Part shown: in pieces, positions 34,706-46,174 of the stretch
Layout: each line of letters begins with the position of its first letter
How positions within the stretch are numbered: position 1 is the first letter of the stretch
From: Zygnema cylindricum
Lineage: Eukaryota > Streptophyta > Zygnematophyceae > Zygnematales > Zygnemataceae
DNA: 64,000 nt
Direction: 5' to 3'
Assembly: GCA_037447655.1 (NCBI GenBank)
Contig: JBBHKE010000491.1
Location: 156,694-220,693 of the forward strand
Notes under the pieces: generated by a model
Databases searched by the model: none
Told to the model about the DNA's origin: nothing
The model's input: the letters and a program-made list of their open reading frames with translations, nothing else
Translations under genes and position numbers: made by a program

Positions 34706-35708
34706 TGTTGAAATAACTAGTTTTTGGTATTTTATAGGTCTAAAATATTAGTCGAAATAGATAAAAAAATTGCAGGCAGCCTGCCTCCATCACTTCTCTT
34801 TTGCCCCCCTATACTTGTTGTAGTCACTGAAGGAGAGAGAGAGCGATGGAGCCATGGCTGCCTCAGCTCCATACGAACGACTAAAGAGTGACTTAAGTCA
34901 CTCTCAACAAAAGGTTGAGTCCGGCAGGACTCGAACCTCCGACCGACAAAGAGCGGCGTAGTCGTTAGCTCTAACCAGTCTGTTGTATAAGTCCGTTAGG
35001 AGATATATGGTTTGATATATACTTAAACTATTGTATAGTACTGAAACCAATTAACTTAAATATGAACGAATGAATATAGAACTAGTTTAGGTTTAGTGCG
35101 GACGTCATTCCGCACGAAATAAATGAATCGGACATTTATTTCAACAGTCGACATTTAATGTCGGATTTAATCTGACGGCACACATCATCGCCGAGATAGC
35201 GGAATGGTCACTTTGGCTTTTATGGACGTGGCATGACCTTGAGCCGCATGGAAGGATGACATTCAGTCGCGGGAATTCCGGGGAACATACGGACGAGTGG
35301 AAAAATGACACGCGTCCACTTAATGGCCTTGTCGTACACATGTCATACAAAAAGTACATCGGCCGTAGTACTTTTCTGTACTTTACAGTCATATGATTAG
35401 TTCGTACTTTAGTAGATAGGGGTTGTGAGAGGTGTTTAGGACTTAGGAAAATTTGGTATGTAGTCACCTCTCTCTAAGAGAGCTTTGTATAAAATTGGCA
35501 TTTTTGCCGGCTCATATCTTATTCGCTGGTTGGTCCTTTTCAGTGATTCTTTTTCCTACGGACTCATGGGAGTCTAAGCTCCACAAGAATGCAATCAAGC
35601 AGTCAGTTTTCCTTCTTGGGCAGCAGCGCTTGTGGCTTGAAGTGGGTTTGTGAAAACTATCTAGAGGCTTCCTGAATTCTGTAGTCTAATGGAGGACACA
35701 GAATTGCA
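34706..35708 (+). repeat. 5' LTR of element X
   Basis: 1003 bp. The shared box CTTGTTGTAGTCACT is at 34814-34828 and GCCATGGC at 34851-34858. On the minus strand a B-box-like GGTTCGAGTCC (34937-34927) and an A-box-like GACTGGTTAGAGC (34980-34968) suggest a partial tRNA-like segment. An ATG at 35689, 20 nt before the LTR end, opens the gag frame. Confidence 0.85.
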
Positions 35709-35973
35709 AGTTATGTGCCCACCCTTTAGCGTGCCCACCTTAAATGGATTTGGGTTCATCTATTGGGAAGCCATAATGATGGGGGCTTTGTGCGAAAAAC
35801 GATACTAGGGTATCGTCAGTGGATAAGTGAAATGTCCACCTTCGGGAACTCCACCACGATTTGGAGGAGTAAGGTTTTCTACTGTAGGGACTGCCTCCGC
35901 GGAGGAGGCAGATGATGGGGACAACAGTGTTTCCGAAAAGGGGAAAGGGAAAGGGGACACACCTCACCCCTAT
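35689..35973 (+). pseudogene. gag of element X, N-terminal part
   Basis: The frame starts in the LTR, runs through the primer-binding site and continues with the family's YWEAIMMGALCEKR block. Two stops follow in the block that reads WGIVSG in relatives. The sequence then stops at the insertion of Y1 and resumes at 42414. Gag forms the particle that packages the RNA. Confidence 0.75.
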
Positions 35974-37019
35974 TGAAACTCTGAGACCTCCATAAGTCCT
36001 CAGAGTGGACAGCTTCCAAGAAGCTTCTAGTATAACCCTGACCCCTTTGTGTTTCAGCAAAAATAACTGCCACCTTGACAGACAAAAACTCTGACCAACT
36101 TCACCCCTGTGAAGACAAGACTCCCCTGAGTCGATAGCAAAAAGAATCTCTGAATTTGCTCCCCTGAGCAGTAAGTTATGGAGGGTCAAAGTTGACCTTT
36201 TGTACAGAAGCTCATGGGAGAGAGGGTCCTATCTTCTAATTTTTCTAAGTCCTATCTCTCTCACAGACTCTATCTACTGATGTACGGAACCAATCAGATT
36301 ACAGTTCCGTATGCAAAAGTACAGGTGCCGGTGTACTTTATGTACGGACACTGTACGACATGGCCTAAATGTCGACACGTGGTATGTCCGGATTCGCTCC
36401 TTTTATCCTCGGAGATGCCGCGCTCCAATGTAACATCGCCACGTGTCATCCGATATGGCGATGCCCACAAACCGTGGAATTCTTCTTCCGCGATCTCGGC
36501 GCTAATTTCGGCCGTCCGATTAAACTCGTATTTGATCGTAGCCGTAATAAATACATGCGCGGTATTTGTTTCGCTTACGAAATCTATGCGCGGAATTGAT
36601 TTCTTATCTGTACCGCAATTCGTACTTTTACATACCAGATCTATATATCCCGTTAACAATTATAGTTAAATGATTTATCCTACAAATTAATGTTTAATTA
36701 ATTATCGTATTACATAATGCGTAAGACTACTTCTAGACTTAACGGCTAAGGCTACCGTCTATCTACTATCTGTCGGCCGGCAGGTATTAGGATCAAATTT
36801 GTGGCCGGCATATACCTTTTAGTAAATAATCCCCTTACTAGTATAAATTTCTCGTAAACCTCAGGATAGCCTAGGTAGCCATGGCTCTAGCTTCCTCTCC
36901 AATTTCTCAGTGACTGCGACAAGTTTGAGAGTTTGGAGAGAGAAGTTAGAGATAGATTGCCTCGGCTTCTTTATTTCTATTCAGACCTAGAAAATACTTT
37001 AAAACCATTAATTTCTACA
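35974..37019 (-). repeat. 3' LTR of Y1
   Basis: 1046 bp, with the GCCATGGC box at 36878-36885 and the shared box at 36909-36923. It differs from the partner LTR by scattered substitutions, which shows that the insertion is not recent. Confidence 0.9.
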
Positions 37020-37032
37020 CTCCCCTTATTTT

Positions 37033-38511
37033 CTAGTCAATCTTTAATTTCAGACCACACTTTTCCCTGCAGAAAATTAGCTTAGGGGAAGGCACAGGTT
37101 TGGTCATCATATCTGCTACTATCTCACTATCTGGTCGGTACTCTAAAGTGATTATTTTATTTTCTACTTTCTCTCTAACAAAGCTGAGTCTGATGTCCAT
37201 GTGTTTGGCTTTAAAATGATGTTTAGGATTGGCAGAAATAGCAATTGCTGCCTGATTATCACAAAATATTTTCTGCACACCACTCTTAAGATGACCAAGC
37301 TCACCAAGCAAAGACTTGACCCACATCAATTCTTTTACAGCAGAGCAAGAGGCCATATACTCAGCCTCCATGGTGGACTGAGCAATAACCTTTTGCTGTT
37401 TGCTACTCCAACAACAAGCCCCATCACCCACATATAATACATATCCAGAAGTGCATCTCCTCATCGGAGCATCACCATAACTGGAATCACTCCAAGTAGT
37501 GGTGTCAGTATTCTCCCCACCCAAATGCAACCATAGATCCCTAGTTCCTATCAAGTATCTAAGGACTCTCTTAGCTGCCTCCCAATCCCTCTTAGTGGGA
37601 GCATTTAGACTTCTACTCAGCACTCCTACAGCTGCAGCTAAATTCGGCCGGGTACAATTCATAAAATAGATTAGACTTCCCACTACTTTTCTGTAACAAA
37701 TAGTCTGCATGAACTTCTGTTCTTCAAGAGATAATTCCTCGTCTAAGACTATGACTCCTTCTTCCTCACTCCCCTCACTTCCCTTCTTCAACTCCATTGG
37801 AGTTGTACAACTATTAGCTTTATCCATTTGAAATTTTTCAAGCATGTTCCCTATTGCTTCCTTTTGAGTCAATCTTATAATTTTTCTTTTTCGGTCTCTC
37901 TCTACTTGAATTCCCAAAATATATTTTGCTTCCCCCATGTCCTTCATTTCAAATCTCCCCTTAAGATCGGTTTTCAGTTTATTAATTTTTTCCATTGATT
38001 TACTTAAAACAAACAAATCATCAACATAAATTGCAATAAATATAAAACCTTCCTCATCTTCTAAAACATAGTTTGAGTGATCTGAGCTGATCCGGATATA
38101 TCCCAGACCGGTAAAAAACTCATCAAGCTTCTTATTCCACTGTCGAGGCGCCTGTTTCAAACCATAAAGAGATTTAATCAGGCGGCAGACCTTACTCTCC
38201 TCTCCTTCCTCCACAAACCCTTCGGGTTGTCGCATGAAGATCTCCTCTTCCAATTCTCCATGCAAAAAGGCTGTTTTGATGTCCATCTGGTGAACTTCCA
38301 TGTCTTCCGTTGCTACCAGGCTGAGAAGTATGCGGACAGAGGGAAATCTGACCACCGGGGCAAAGGTTTCCTCGTAGTCAATTCCCTCTTTTTGTGTAAA
38401 TCCCTTTGCCACTAATCGGGCCTTGTAGCGCTCGATTGTGTTATCTGGGTTCAGTTTTAATTTGAAAACCCTCTTACAACCGATTGGTTTTCGGTTAGGT
38501 GGACAATCCAC
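37033..38511 (-). pseudogene. Reverse transcriptase and RNase H of Y1
   Basis: A 492-codon open frame with the copia polymerase from the PIGCKRVF block to the C-terminus: KARLVAKGFTQK, the TAFLHGELEE block, the YVDD catalytic pair, then RNase H with TTWSDSSYGD, STMEAEY and DNQAA. It copies the element RNA into DNA and removes the RNA. Upstream a TGG-to-TGA change stops the polyprotein before this block, so it would not be made as part of Pol. The stretch itself is intact and ends with a normal stop just before the purine tract. Confidence 0.9.
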
Positions 38512-38639
38512 CAGCTCTCAAGTATCGGCTGCCATAATTGAGGCCATCTCCTCATTGATGGATGTCTTCCACCGGTTTCTTTCTGGACAAGTCATCGCCT
38601 CTCCATAAGTTTGAGGTTCATCTTGATGAGATAGTTTAG

Positions 38640-40247
38640 TTACCTTGTTATTAACTGTTTTTCTTGCAGTCTTTTGCTACTTCTCCTCCCCCCCTCAAAA
38701 TCTGAGGCCGGAATAGATGGTTCTCTTGGATTCTTTCGAACAAACTCGGCTTCTCCCCTATCCCTTGATTCCGAATCAATTTCCACCACGTCTTCCGCTT
38801 CGGGTAGAGTTGTTACTGGAGTTTCCACAGCCAAGTCCTTTTCGGTCTGATTTCTACCTGCAAGAATGTCATCTTCTCTAAAACCCGGATAGTTAGGGAG
38901 CTCAAAGTCATCGGAAATTTCAGACTCAAATCTGATTTTTACTGACTTTGTATATTTGAAGGGATCCACAGACTTTCTTTCATCCATAACTACTAGATGC
39001 TTAACTAAGATTATATCTTCGCTTTTTAGATCATAAACTCTATATCCTTTAACATCCTCATCATATCCTAATAAGTATCCCGGTTTTCCTTTAGGATCTA
39101 GCTTCCAATTAGACCTATCTGTATCTAGACTGAATACTTGACTGCCGAAAACCTTTAAGTGAGATAAGTCTGGTTTCCGGCCTGTCCATCTCTCATAAGG
39201 TGTTTGATCTTTTATAGCTGAAGTAAGAAATTTATTTTTGAGGTAATTAGCACAGTTCATTGCTTCTGCCCAAAACCTTTTTCCTATCTTCTTATCCGAC
39301 AACATACTTCTAGCAGTATCACTTAGTGTTCTATTTAACCTTTCAGCTACCCCATTTTGTTCCGGATTTTTTGGAACTGTCTTTTGGTGTTGGACCCCAT
39401 CTTCCCTCAGAAAATCCTCAAACTGGTTAGAAATATACTCTCCACCATTGTCACACCTTACTCTCTTGATTGGAGTTTCATGGAGTTTTTCGCTCCATGC
39501 TTTATATTGTCTAAAACAATCCTGAGCTTCTGACTTGTTTTTCAAAAAATACACCCGGGAATACCGAGAGGAATCATCAGTTATAGTCATCATAAATCTC
39601 TTCCCCCCCGGTTAGGGCACTCTAGCCGGTCCCCAAATATTTGTGTGTACTAGATCTAGAATTTTTTCTCCCTTATAGGTGGCTGTTTTAGGAAAGGGTA
39701 ATCTGTGTGCTTTACCTTGAGCACATCCACTACAATCACTTATATCATCACTCTCACTGAACTGAATCCCTTCCACCACTCCCATCTTTTTCATCTCTCT
39801 TAACTTATCTAGATTCACATGCCCAAGCCTCTTATGCCACATCATAATATCATGAACACCAGCAAAATAAAGTTTCTTCGTTTCATTACTTAAGATCAGC
39901 CTAAACATCCCATGGCTTCCTTTCTCAGCAATGAAATAGACATCCTCCTCAAAACTAGCAGTAAAGACTCCTTCCCTAGTGCTAGTGAAAAAACCCTTAT
40001 CATCTAATATAGATGTAGAAATAAGGTTTTTGTTCAGCTCCGGAATAAACAATACATCGGAGAATGTTATATGGATGTCTTTCCTTCTACTAACACTTTC
40101 AGATCTACCGATCCTACAAGAGTAGTGGTGACTATCCTCCCATCCCCGTACTCTATCTCTACGGTGGGAATCTTTCTTATCTTAGTGAACACGTGCCTAT
40201 CCTTACACATGTGCATGGAGGCACCTGAATCTATAATCCAGCCTGCT
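38640..40247 (-). pseudogene. Protease and integrase of Y1
   Basis: The protease motif DSGAS lies near 40225, followed by a frameshift in the block TFSDV of relatives. The integrase zinc-binding region keeps HKRLGH...CSGCAQGKA. In the catalytic core the first acidic residue is Asn (HTN instead of HTD), a stop follows ARVP, and the second Asp (CDNGGEY) and the Glu (GVAERLNR) are present. The C-terminal part has GKPGYLLGYDEDVKGYRVY. Integrase would join the cDNA to the host chromosome; this copy is inactive. Confidence 0.85.
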
Positions 40248-41386
40248 TCACTTCAATCCACCGTAAGCACATTTCTGCCTTCGTGGAATTTCAACCTCAT
40301 TTTTCGCCTCCAACTCCTCATCCAAAAGGAGCTCATCGTCCACGTCCTCGGATTCCGCCTCAAGTACCTGTGTGACAAGGGCCTTTTTCTTTCCTCTCGG
40401 GGTACCTCCGGTCTGCCCCTCCTTTGACCGAAGCTTGGTTAGCTTAGTGCACTCTGCCATATAGTGCCCCGGTTTCTTACAAAAATGACAAAAACCTTTG
40501 GGAGCCCTTGGTTCAAACTCTTTAGCCTGTTTTTTCTGCTCCCTTCCCCCATAGTTTCCGACTGGTTTTCGGGAATCCTTGTTCCTCCAGTCAGTCGCTG
40601 TTGCCAAGGCTTGGCCACTCTTTTCTCCCCTTCGGATCTCAATCGTATTCTCTCGAACGAGAATCATCCCTACCACTGAGTTCCATATCCACCTTGAGTC
40701 CGGCAAGTCCTGCACACGGTTGACTATGTTCTCGAACTCATCAGGTAACTTCATCAGTAAAGAGTTAACCTTTTCTTTTTCACTAAAATCTTTTCCCACA
40801 CTCTCTAGCTTCATGAAGAGTGTAGCAAGCTCATTGCAAAAATCCAACATATTTCCCCTTTTGTATGCATACTTCTTAACTTTCTCATCAGCCAACTGTT
40901 GTTGCTGAATCGTACCACTTCGGTACATCTCTATGAGAGCCATCCAAAGATCGGATGCCACTTCTACCTGCAAATGAGGACATTCAAGTCCTTGAGTGAG
41001 ATGGCGTAGGATAAAGTGCTTTGCCGCCATATTGTTGAAGTCCCACGTTTCAGTATCATTCTCCTCGTTCCTCGGAATAGGTGACATGAATGCCGAACCA
41101 CTTGCTATTGGTGTGGTCGCCTCCTTCTCCCTTCCTTTGTCTACACCTCTCCTTCTTTTGTTTCCTCCGTTGAAGGTGGATCCTCTTTCCTGGTGAATCT
41201 GCTTCCTCCAAACCCTGGAGGAATTCCAAGACTTGATGGGCGCCCCAACCGTCCACTCACTATCCCCCAAAACCTTTTTTCGCATAGAGCTCCTATCATC
41301 ATACTTTCCTAGTATATGAAGCCAGTTCCATTAAAGATTGGTACCCTAGAGGGTGGGCCCATAACGTGAAACTCTGAGACCTCCAT
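40248..41386 (-). pseudogene. gag of Y1
   Basis: The ATG at 41386 lies in the 5' LTR and the frame passes through the primer-binding site (MEVSEF, then GPPSRVP). A TAG replaces Trp in the FIYWE block and a frameshift follows at about 41160. Beyond it the frame is long and holds the copia Gag domain and a CCHC zinc knuckle, CHFCKKPGHYMAEC, for RNA binding. The frame ends shortly after an acidic tail. Confidence 0.85.
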
Positions 41387-42413
41387 AAGTCCTCAGAGTG
41401 GACAGCTTCGAATAAGCCTCTAGGATAACCCTGACCCCTTTTTGTTTCAGCAAAAATAACTGCCACCCTGACAGATAAAAACTCTGACCAACTTCACCCC
41501 TGTGAAGACAAGACTCCCTTGAGTCGATAGCAAAAAGAATCCTTGAATTTGCTCCCCTGAGGAGTAAGTTATGGAGGGTCAAAGTTGACCTTTTGTACAG
41601 AAGCTCTCTGGGAGAGAGGGTCCTATCTTCTAATTTTTTTAAGTCCTATCTCTCTCACAGACTCTATCTACTGATGTACGGAACCAATCAGATTACAGTT
41701 CCGTTCGCAAAAGTATAGCTGCCGGTGTAGTTTATGTACGGACATTGTACGACATGGCCTAAATGTCGACACGTGGTATGTCGGATTCGCTCCTTTAATC
41801 CTCGGAGATGCCGCGCTTCAATGTAACATCGCCACGTGTCATCCGATGTGGCGATACCCACAAACGGCCGAATTTTTCTTCCGCGATCTCGGCGCTAATT
41901 CCGGCCGTCCGATTAAACTCGTATTTGATCGTAGCCGTAATAAATACATGAGCGGTATTTGTTTCGCTTACGAAATCAATGCGCGGTATTGATTTCTTAT
42001 CCGTACCGCAATTCGTACTTTTACATACCAGATCTATGTATCCCGTTAACAATTATAGTTAAATGATTTATCCTACAAATTAATGTTTAATTAATTATCG
42101 TACTACATAATGCGTAAGACTACTTCTAGACTTAACGGCTAAGGCTACCGGCTATCTAATATCTGTCGGCCGGCAGGTACTAGGATTAAATCCTGCGACC
42201 GGCATATACCTTTTAGTAAATAATCCCCTAACTAGTATAAATTTCCCGTAAACCTCAGGATAGCCTAGGTAGCCATGGCTCTTGCTTCCTCTCCAATTTC
42301 TCAGTGACTGCGACAAGTTTGAGAGTTTGGAGAGAGAAGTTAGAGGTAGACTGCCTCGGCTTCTTTATTTCTATTCAGACCTAGAAAATACTTTAAAACC
42401 ATTAATTTCTACA
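41367..42413 (-). repeat. 5' LTR of Y1
   Basis: 1047 bp, complement starts TG and ends CA. The shared box is in its GTGACTGCGACAAG form near 42304 with the CCATGGC box just before it at about 42274. Partner 35974-37019. Confidence 0.9.
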
Positions 42414-43226
42414 ACTATTGCCACGGCATCGGGAGCGACGGCCGTGAAGACCGTGGAGAACGATACTCAAATGTGGGAAGACGTAAACATGGCTGCGAAA
42501 AACTTCATTCTAAGGCACCTCACTCAAGCTTTGGCCACCCCTCACCTTCACATTTACAAGGCCGAGGATTTCTGGGTGAGTTTAGTGGAGATTTATAAAG
42601 CTGGTACTATTCATGAGCTCCAGTTAGCTGAGCAAAAGCTAGTGAGTTACACTTACAAAAGAGGAAAGATGTTAGATTACTGTAATGATCTTTGTTTTTT
42701 GTATATAGAGATGGAAAGTGTCGGATGGACAGGTACAATGAAGATGAAAGTTAACACTCTCATCATGAAGTTACAAGACGAGTACGAGAACATTGTGTAC
42801 CGAGTACAGGAAATGAGTGATAGTTCATGGAAGTGGAATACAGTGGTCCGAATGATACTTGTAAAGGAAAACACCATAAAGATTCGGAGAGGAGGAAAGA
42901 GCATTCAAGCTCTAGCTGCAAGAGGGGACCGATGGGGGAAGGACCCGAAGAAACCGTACAAAAGGGAAAGAGATCAGTCAAGAGGACCAAGGCCCCCAAA
43001 GGGTCTTTGTCATTTTTGCAAAAAGCCGGGACACTTTATCGCGGATTATGTCAAGCTGTCGGAGTTGAGGCTTCAAGAGAACCGTGGAGGGGGTTCTTTC
43101 GGAGGGAAGAAAAAAACACTCGTGGTCACAAAAGTGACAGGAGAAACCAAGGATGAGCCTTCTGAGGAGGATGGAGAGCTTCTTCTTAACGAGAGTCTGG
43201 AGGAGAAAGAGATCCCTCGAAGATAA
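42414..43226 (+). pseudogene. gag of element X, C-terminal part
   Basis: The continuation of X gag after Y1, a 270-codon open stretch with the copia Gag domain (ENDTQMWEDVNMAAKNF to IKIRRG). The zinc knuckle CHFCKKPGHFIADY has lost its last cysteine (Cys to Tyr). The frame closes with TAA where Y1 has CAA, so Pol is cut off from Gag. Confidence 0.85.
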
Positions 43227-44746
43227 AAGTGTGCCCTTGGAGCAATTCGGGAAGCTCCACAAGAAGGATTGATCATCGACTCAGGTGCATCCATGCATAT
43301 GTGTCGTGATATGGAACTCTTCACTAAGCTAAGAAAGATCCCTACTGTAGAGATAGAGTATGGGGATCGGAGAGTGGTTACTACAGATCTAGTGGGGTCA
43401 GTAGATATGAAAGTCTTAGTGGAGGATAAGACTTCTATACTTACATTCTCAGATGTACTCTACATTCCCCAGCTGAGTAAAAATCTTGCCTCTACATTAG
43501 TGTTAGATGACAAAGAAAGAGAGTCTTTACAGCTAAGTTTGGGGATGAAGTTTACTTCACGCAAATAACGGTAGCCAACGAATGTTTAAGCTTAACCTAA
43601 GTAATGAAAAGAAGAATGCTTACTATGTTGGTGTTCCTAAGTTGATGATTTGGCATAAGCGGTTGGGGCATGTGCATTTTGATAGGTTCAAGGATATGAA
43701 GAAGCTTGGGGTAGTAGAAGGCATTCAGTTCGGGGATAATAAAATGATGGATGATTCTAGTGGCTGTGCTCAAGGTAAGGCTCACAAACTTCCCTTTCCC
43801 AAAGCCGCAACATCTACAGGTGAGAAATTACTAGATTAGGTCCACACAAATATTTGGGGACCTACAAAAGTACCTTCAGTTGGAGGAAAAAGGTTTATGT
43901 TGACGATAACCGATGACTAGTATAGATACTATAGAGTCTACTTCCTAAAAAAAAGTGTGAAACATCAAGTTACTTCAAAGAATATAAAGCTTGGAGTGAG
44001 AAGTTGTATGAAACCCCCATTAAGAGAATAAAGAGTGATAATAGGGGGGAATATACCTCTAACCAATTTGAGGAATATCTAAGAGATGAGGGAGTGCAGC
44101 ACCAGAAAACCGTACCATATAACCCGGAACTAAATGGGGTAGCTGAGAGGTTGAATCGAACACTAGGAGATAGTGCATGCAGTATGTTGGCTGCAAGAAA
44201 ATAGGAAAGAGATTTTGGGCAGGAGCAATGAACTGTGCCAACTACATTAAGAATAGAGTCATTACCTCAGCTGTAAAGGGATTGACACCTTATGAGAGAT
44301 GGGTTGGAAGGAAACCAAATATCTCACACCTTAAAGTATTCGGTAGCCAAGTTTACAGTCTTGACAAGGATAGGAAAAACTCGAAACTAGATGCTAAGGG
44401 AAAACCTGGATACTTTGTGGGATATGATGAGGATGTCAAGGGATATAGAGTCTATGACTTACCAAAGAAAGGTATCATTCTGGTCTAACACCTAGTTGTC
44501 ATGGATGAAGGGAAGTCATTTGACCCCTTCAAATATACAAAGAAGATTAGAATCAGATTTAAGTTCGAAAGTGAGAAGAACTCAGTCGATCCCAAAAAAG
44601 ACATGAGTGAAACCGTGATTGCAGATTCAGGGGAGATCCGAGATACAACAGATTCTTCAAAAACCTCACATACTCTTATGGACTTCGACGAGATAGAAGA
44701 AGTGAGACCAGAACCAGCTTCCACGGAGAGGGGAGCCGATTAGACA
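43227..44746 (+). pseudogene. Protease and integrase of X
   Basis: Protease DSGAS near 43277; a frameshift lies near 43530, and the GAG-pre-integrase region HKRLGH...SGCAQGKA follows. The first catalytic position is HTN as in Y1. A TAG stands just before it and another after the TDD block. The remaining core keeps SDNRGEY and GVAERLNR across frameshifts, and the C-terminal GKPGYFVGYDEDVKGYRVY part ends at a further TAA. Confidence 0.85.
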
Positions 44747-44988
44747 ATGAGGAGAAAACGAACACTTCCATCTATTCCAGCTTCGGAGTTTGAGGGAGGG
44801 AGAAGGAGCTCCAAAAAGATACAGGAAAAGCAGGCCGCTCATAAGGTAACTAAGTTATCTCACCCTCAGTCTAACTCGGAGGTAGTGAATAGTCTGGAGA
44901 AAGAAAGGTGGATTAGAGCCATAAATGATGAGATGGCCTCCATCATGGAAGCAAATACTTGGGAACTAGCGGATTGTCCTCCAAACAG
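44747..44988 (+). pseudogene. Start of reverse transcriptase of X, cut by Z1
   Basis: Open stretch with the linker IPASEFEGGRRSSKK and the polymerase start WIRAINDEM...ADCPPNRK. It breaks at the AAAAC target of Z1 and continues at 49358. Confidence 0.85.
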
Positions 44989-46174
44989 AAAACTGAAACT
45001 CTGAGACCTCTTTTGGCCCTCAGAGTATGCAGATCCAAAAGAAGCTAATCTAGATAGTGCCGAATCCAAGTTAATATAAACCCAAATGACTGACCCCTTG
45101 ATAGTCACAATCCCAATATAGATTCACCCCTGTGAAATAACACTTTCTGTGTGCTCAGTTCCACCACAGAATGCAAAGTTAGAATATGAGATTTGGACAC
45201 ATTCACCCACTTTGACTTTCCCTTATAAATGCAGCCACCCTGGCAGACAAAAACTCTGACCGACTACACCCTTGTGTAGCCTGGACTCCCTTGAGTCCGG
45301 AGCAAAAAGAATCACTGAAAATGGTCAAGTAAATTGATAGTTATGGCTGGCCAAAGTTTGCCATTTATATAGAGTGCTCTCTGGGAGAGGCAGCTGCCTA
45401 CCGAAATTTTTTGAAGTCCTATTCCCTCTCTAAAACTCTATCTAGTGCAGTACGGCACCAATCAAATTACTGTGTCGTACAGAAAAGTATAGGTGCCGGT
45501 GTACTTTATGTACGGCCATTGTACGACATGGCCAAAATGTCGACACGTCTGAAATCAAGATTAGTTCTTGTAATCTCCGGAATTCCCGTAGTCCAATGTT
45601 ATCACGCCACGTGTCATCTGACGTGGCAAAGACAGTAAAACGCCAAAAATGCCTTTTCCGTGATCGCGGCGCCTATCGTGGCTGTCTGATCAAAACCGGC
45701 TATAATCCTAGCTGCTGAAATTCGACGAGCGGTATTTGTTTCGCTATTGAAACAAATGCGCGGTATCCGTTCTGTCCACATACCGTACTTCGTACTTAAT
45801 CAAACTGTATCTATGTACTAAGTATCTATTAGCCGTTAAACGGATTAATTTACATATGACGATTTATATATTTATCAAACCCTATATATCGTAATATCTG
45901 TCCTAGACTTAACGACTAGAGCTAACGGCTAATGCGGATTGATGGACGGCAGGTACCAGGATCAATTCCTGGGTCCGTCAACTAACTTTTGGTAAGTCTA
46001 CCTAATTCACCCGTTGTCTTCTCTAGAGAGCCTAGGCAGCCATGGCTCTAGCTCCCTATCCAACCTTCAGTGACTACAACAACTGTGGAGGCTTGGATAG
46101 GGGAGTTAGAGGCAGACCGCCTCAGCTCTTTTTCTATCCTAATACAGACCTAGAAAAATACTCAAATATCAACA

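Larger units (their letters stand above)
35974..42413 (-). mobile_element. Ty1/copia element Y1, inserted in X
   Basis: LTRs 35974-37019 (3') and 41367-42413 (5'), 1046 and 1047 bp and closely similar. The flanks CCTAT and ACTAT match at four of five. The primer-binding site (plus-strand complement GTGGGCCCATAAC, 41353-41365) matches all 13 positions of the anticodon arm of initiator tRNA-Met. A CCCCTTATTTTC purine-tract complement follows the 3' LTR. The element is full length (gag to RNase H) but carries several stops and frameshifts. It is the best-preserved complete copy in the window. Confidence 0.95.

Noticed and set aside
42677-43324. Minus-strand ORFs over X gag
   Set aside because: Antisense shadows of the plus-strand gag and protease of X.
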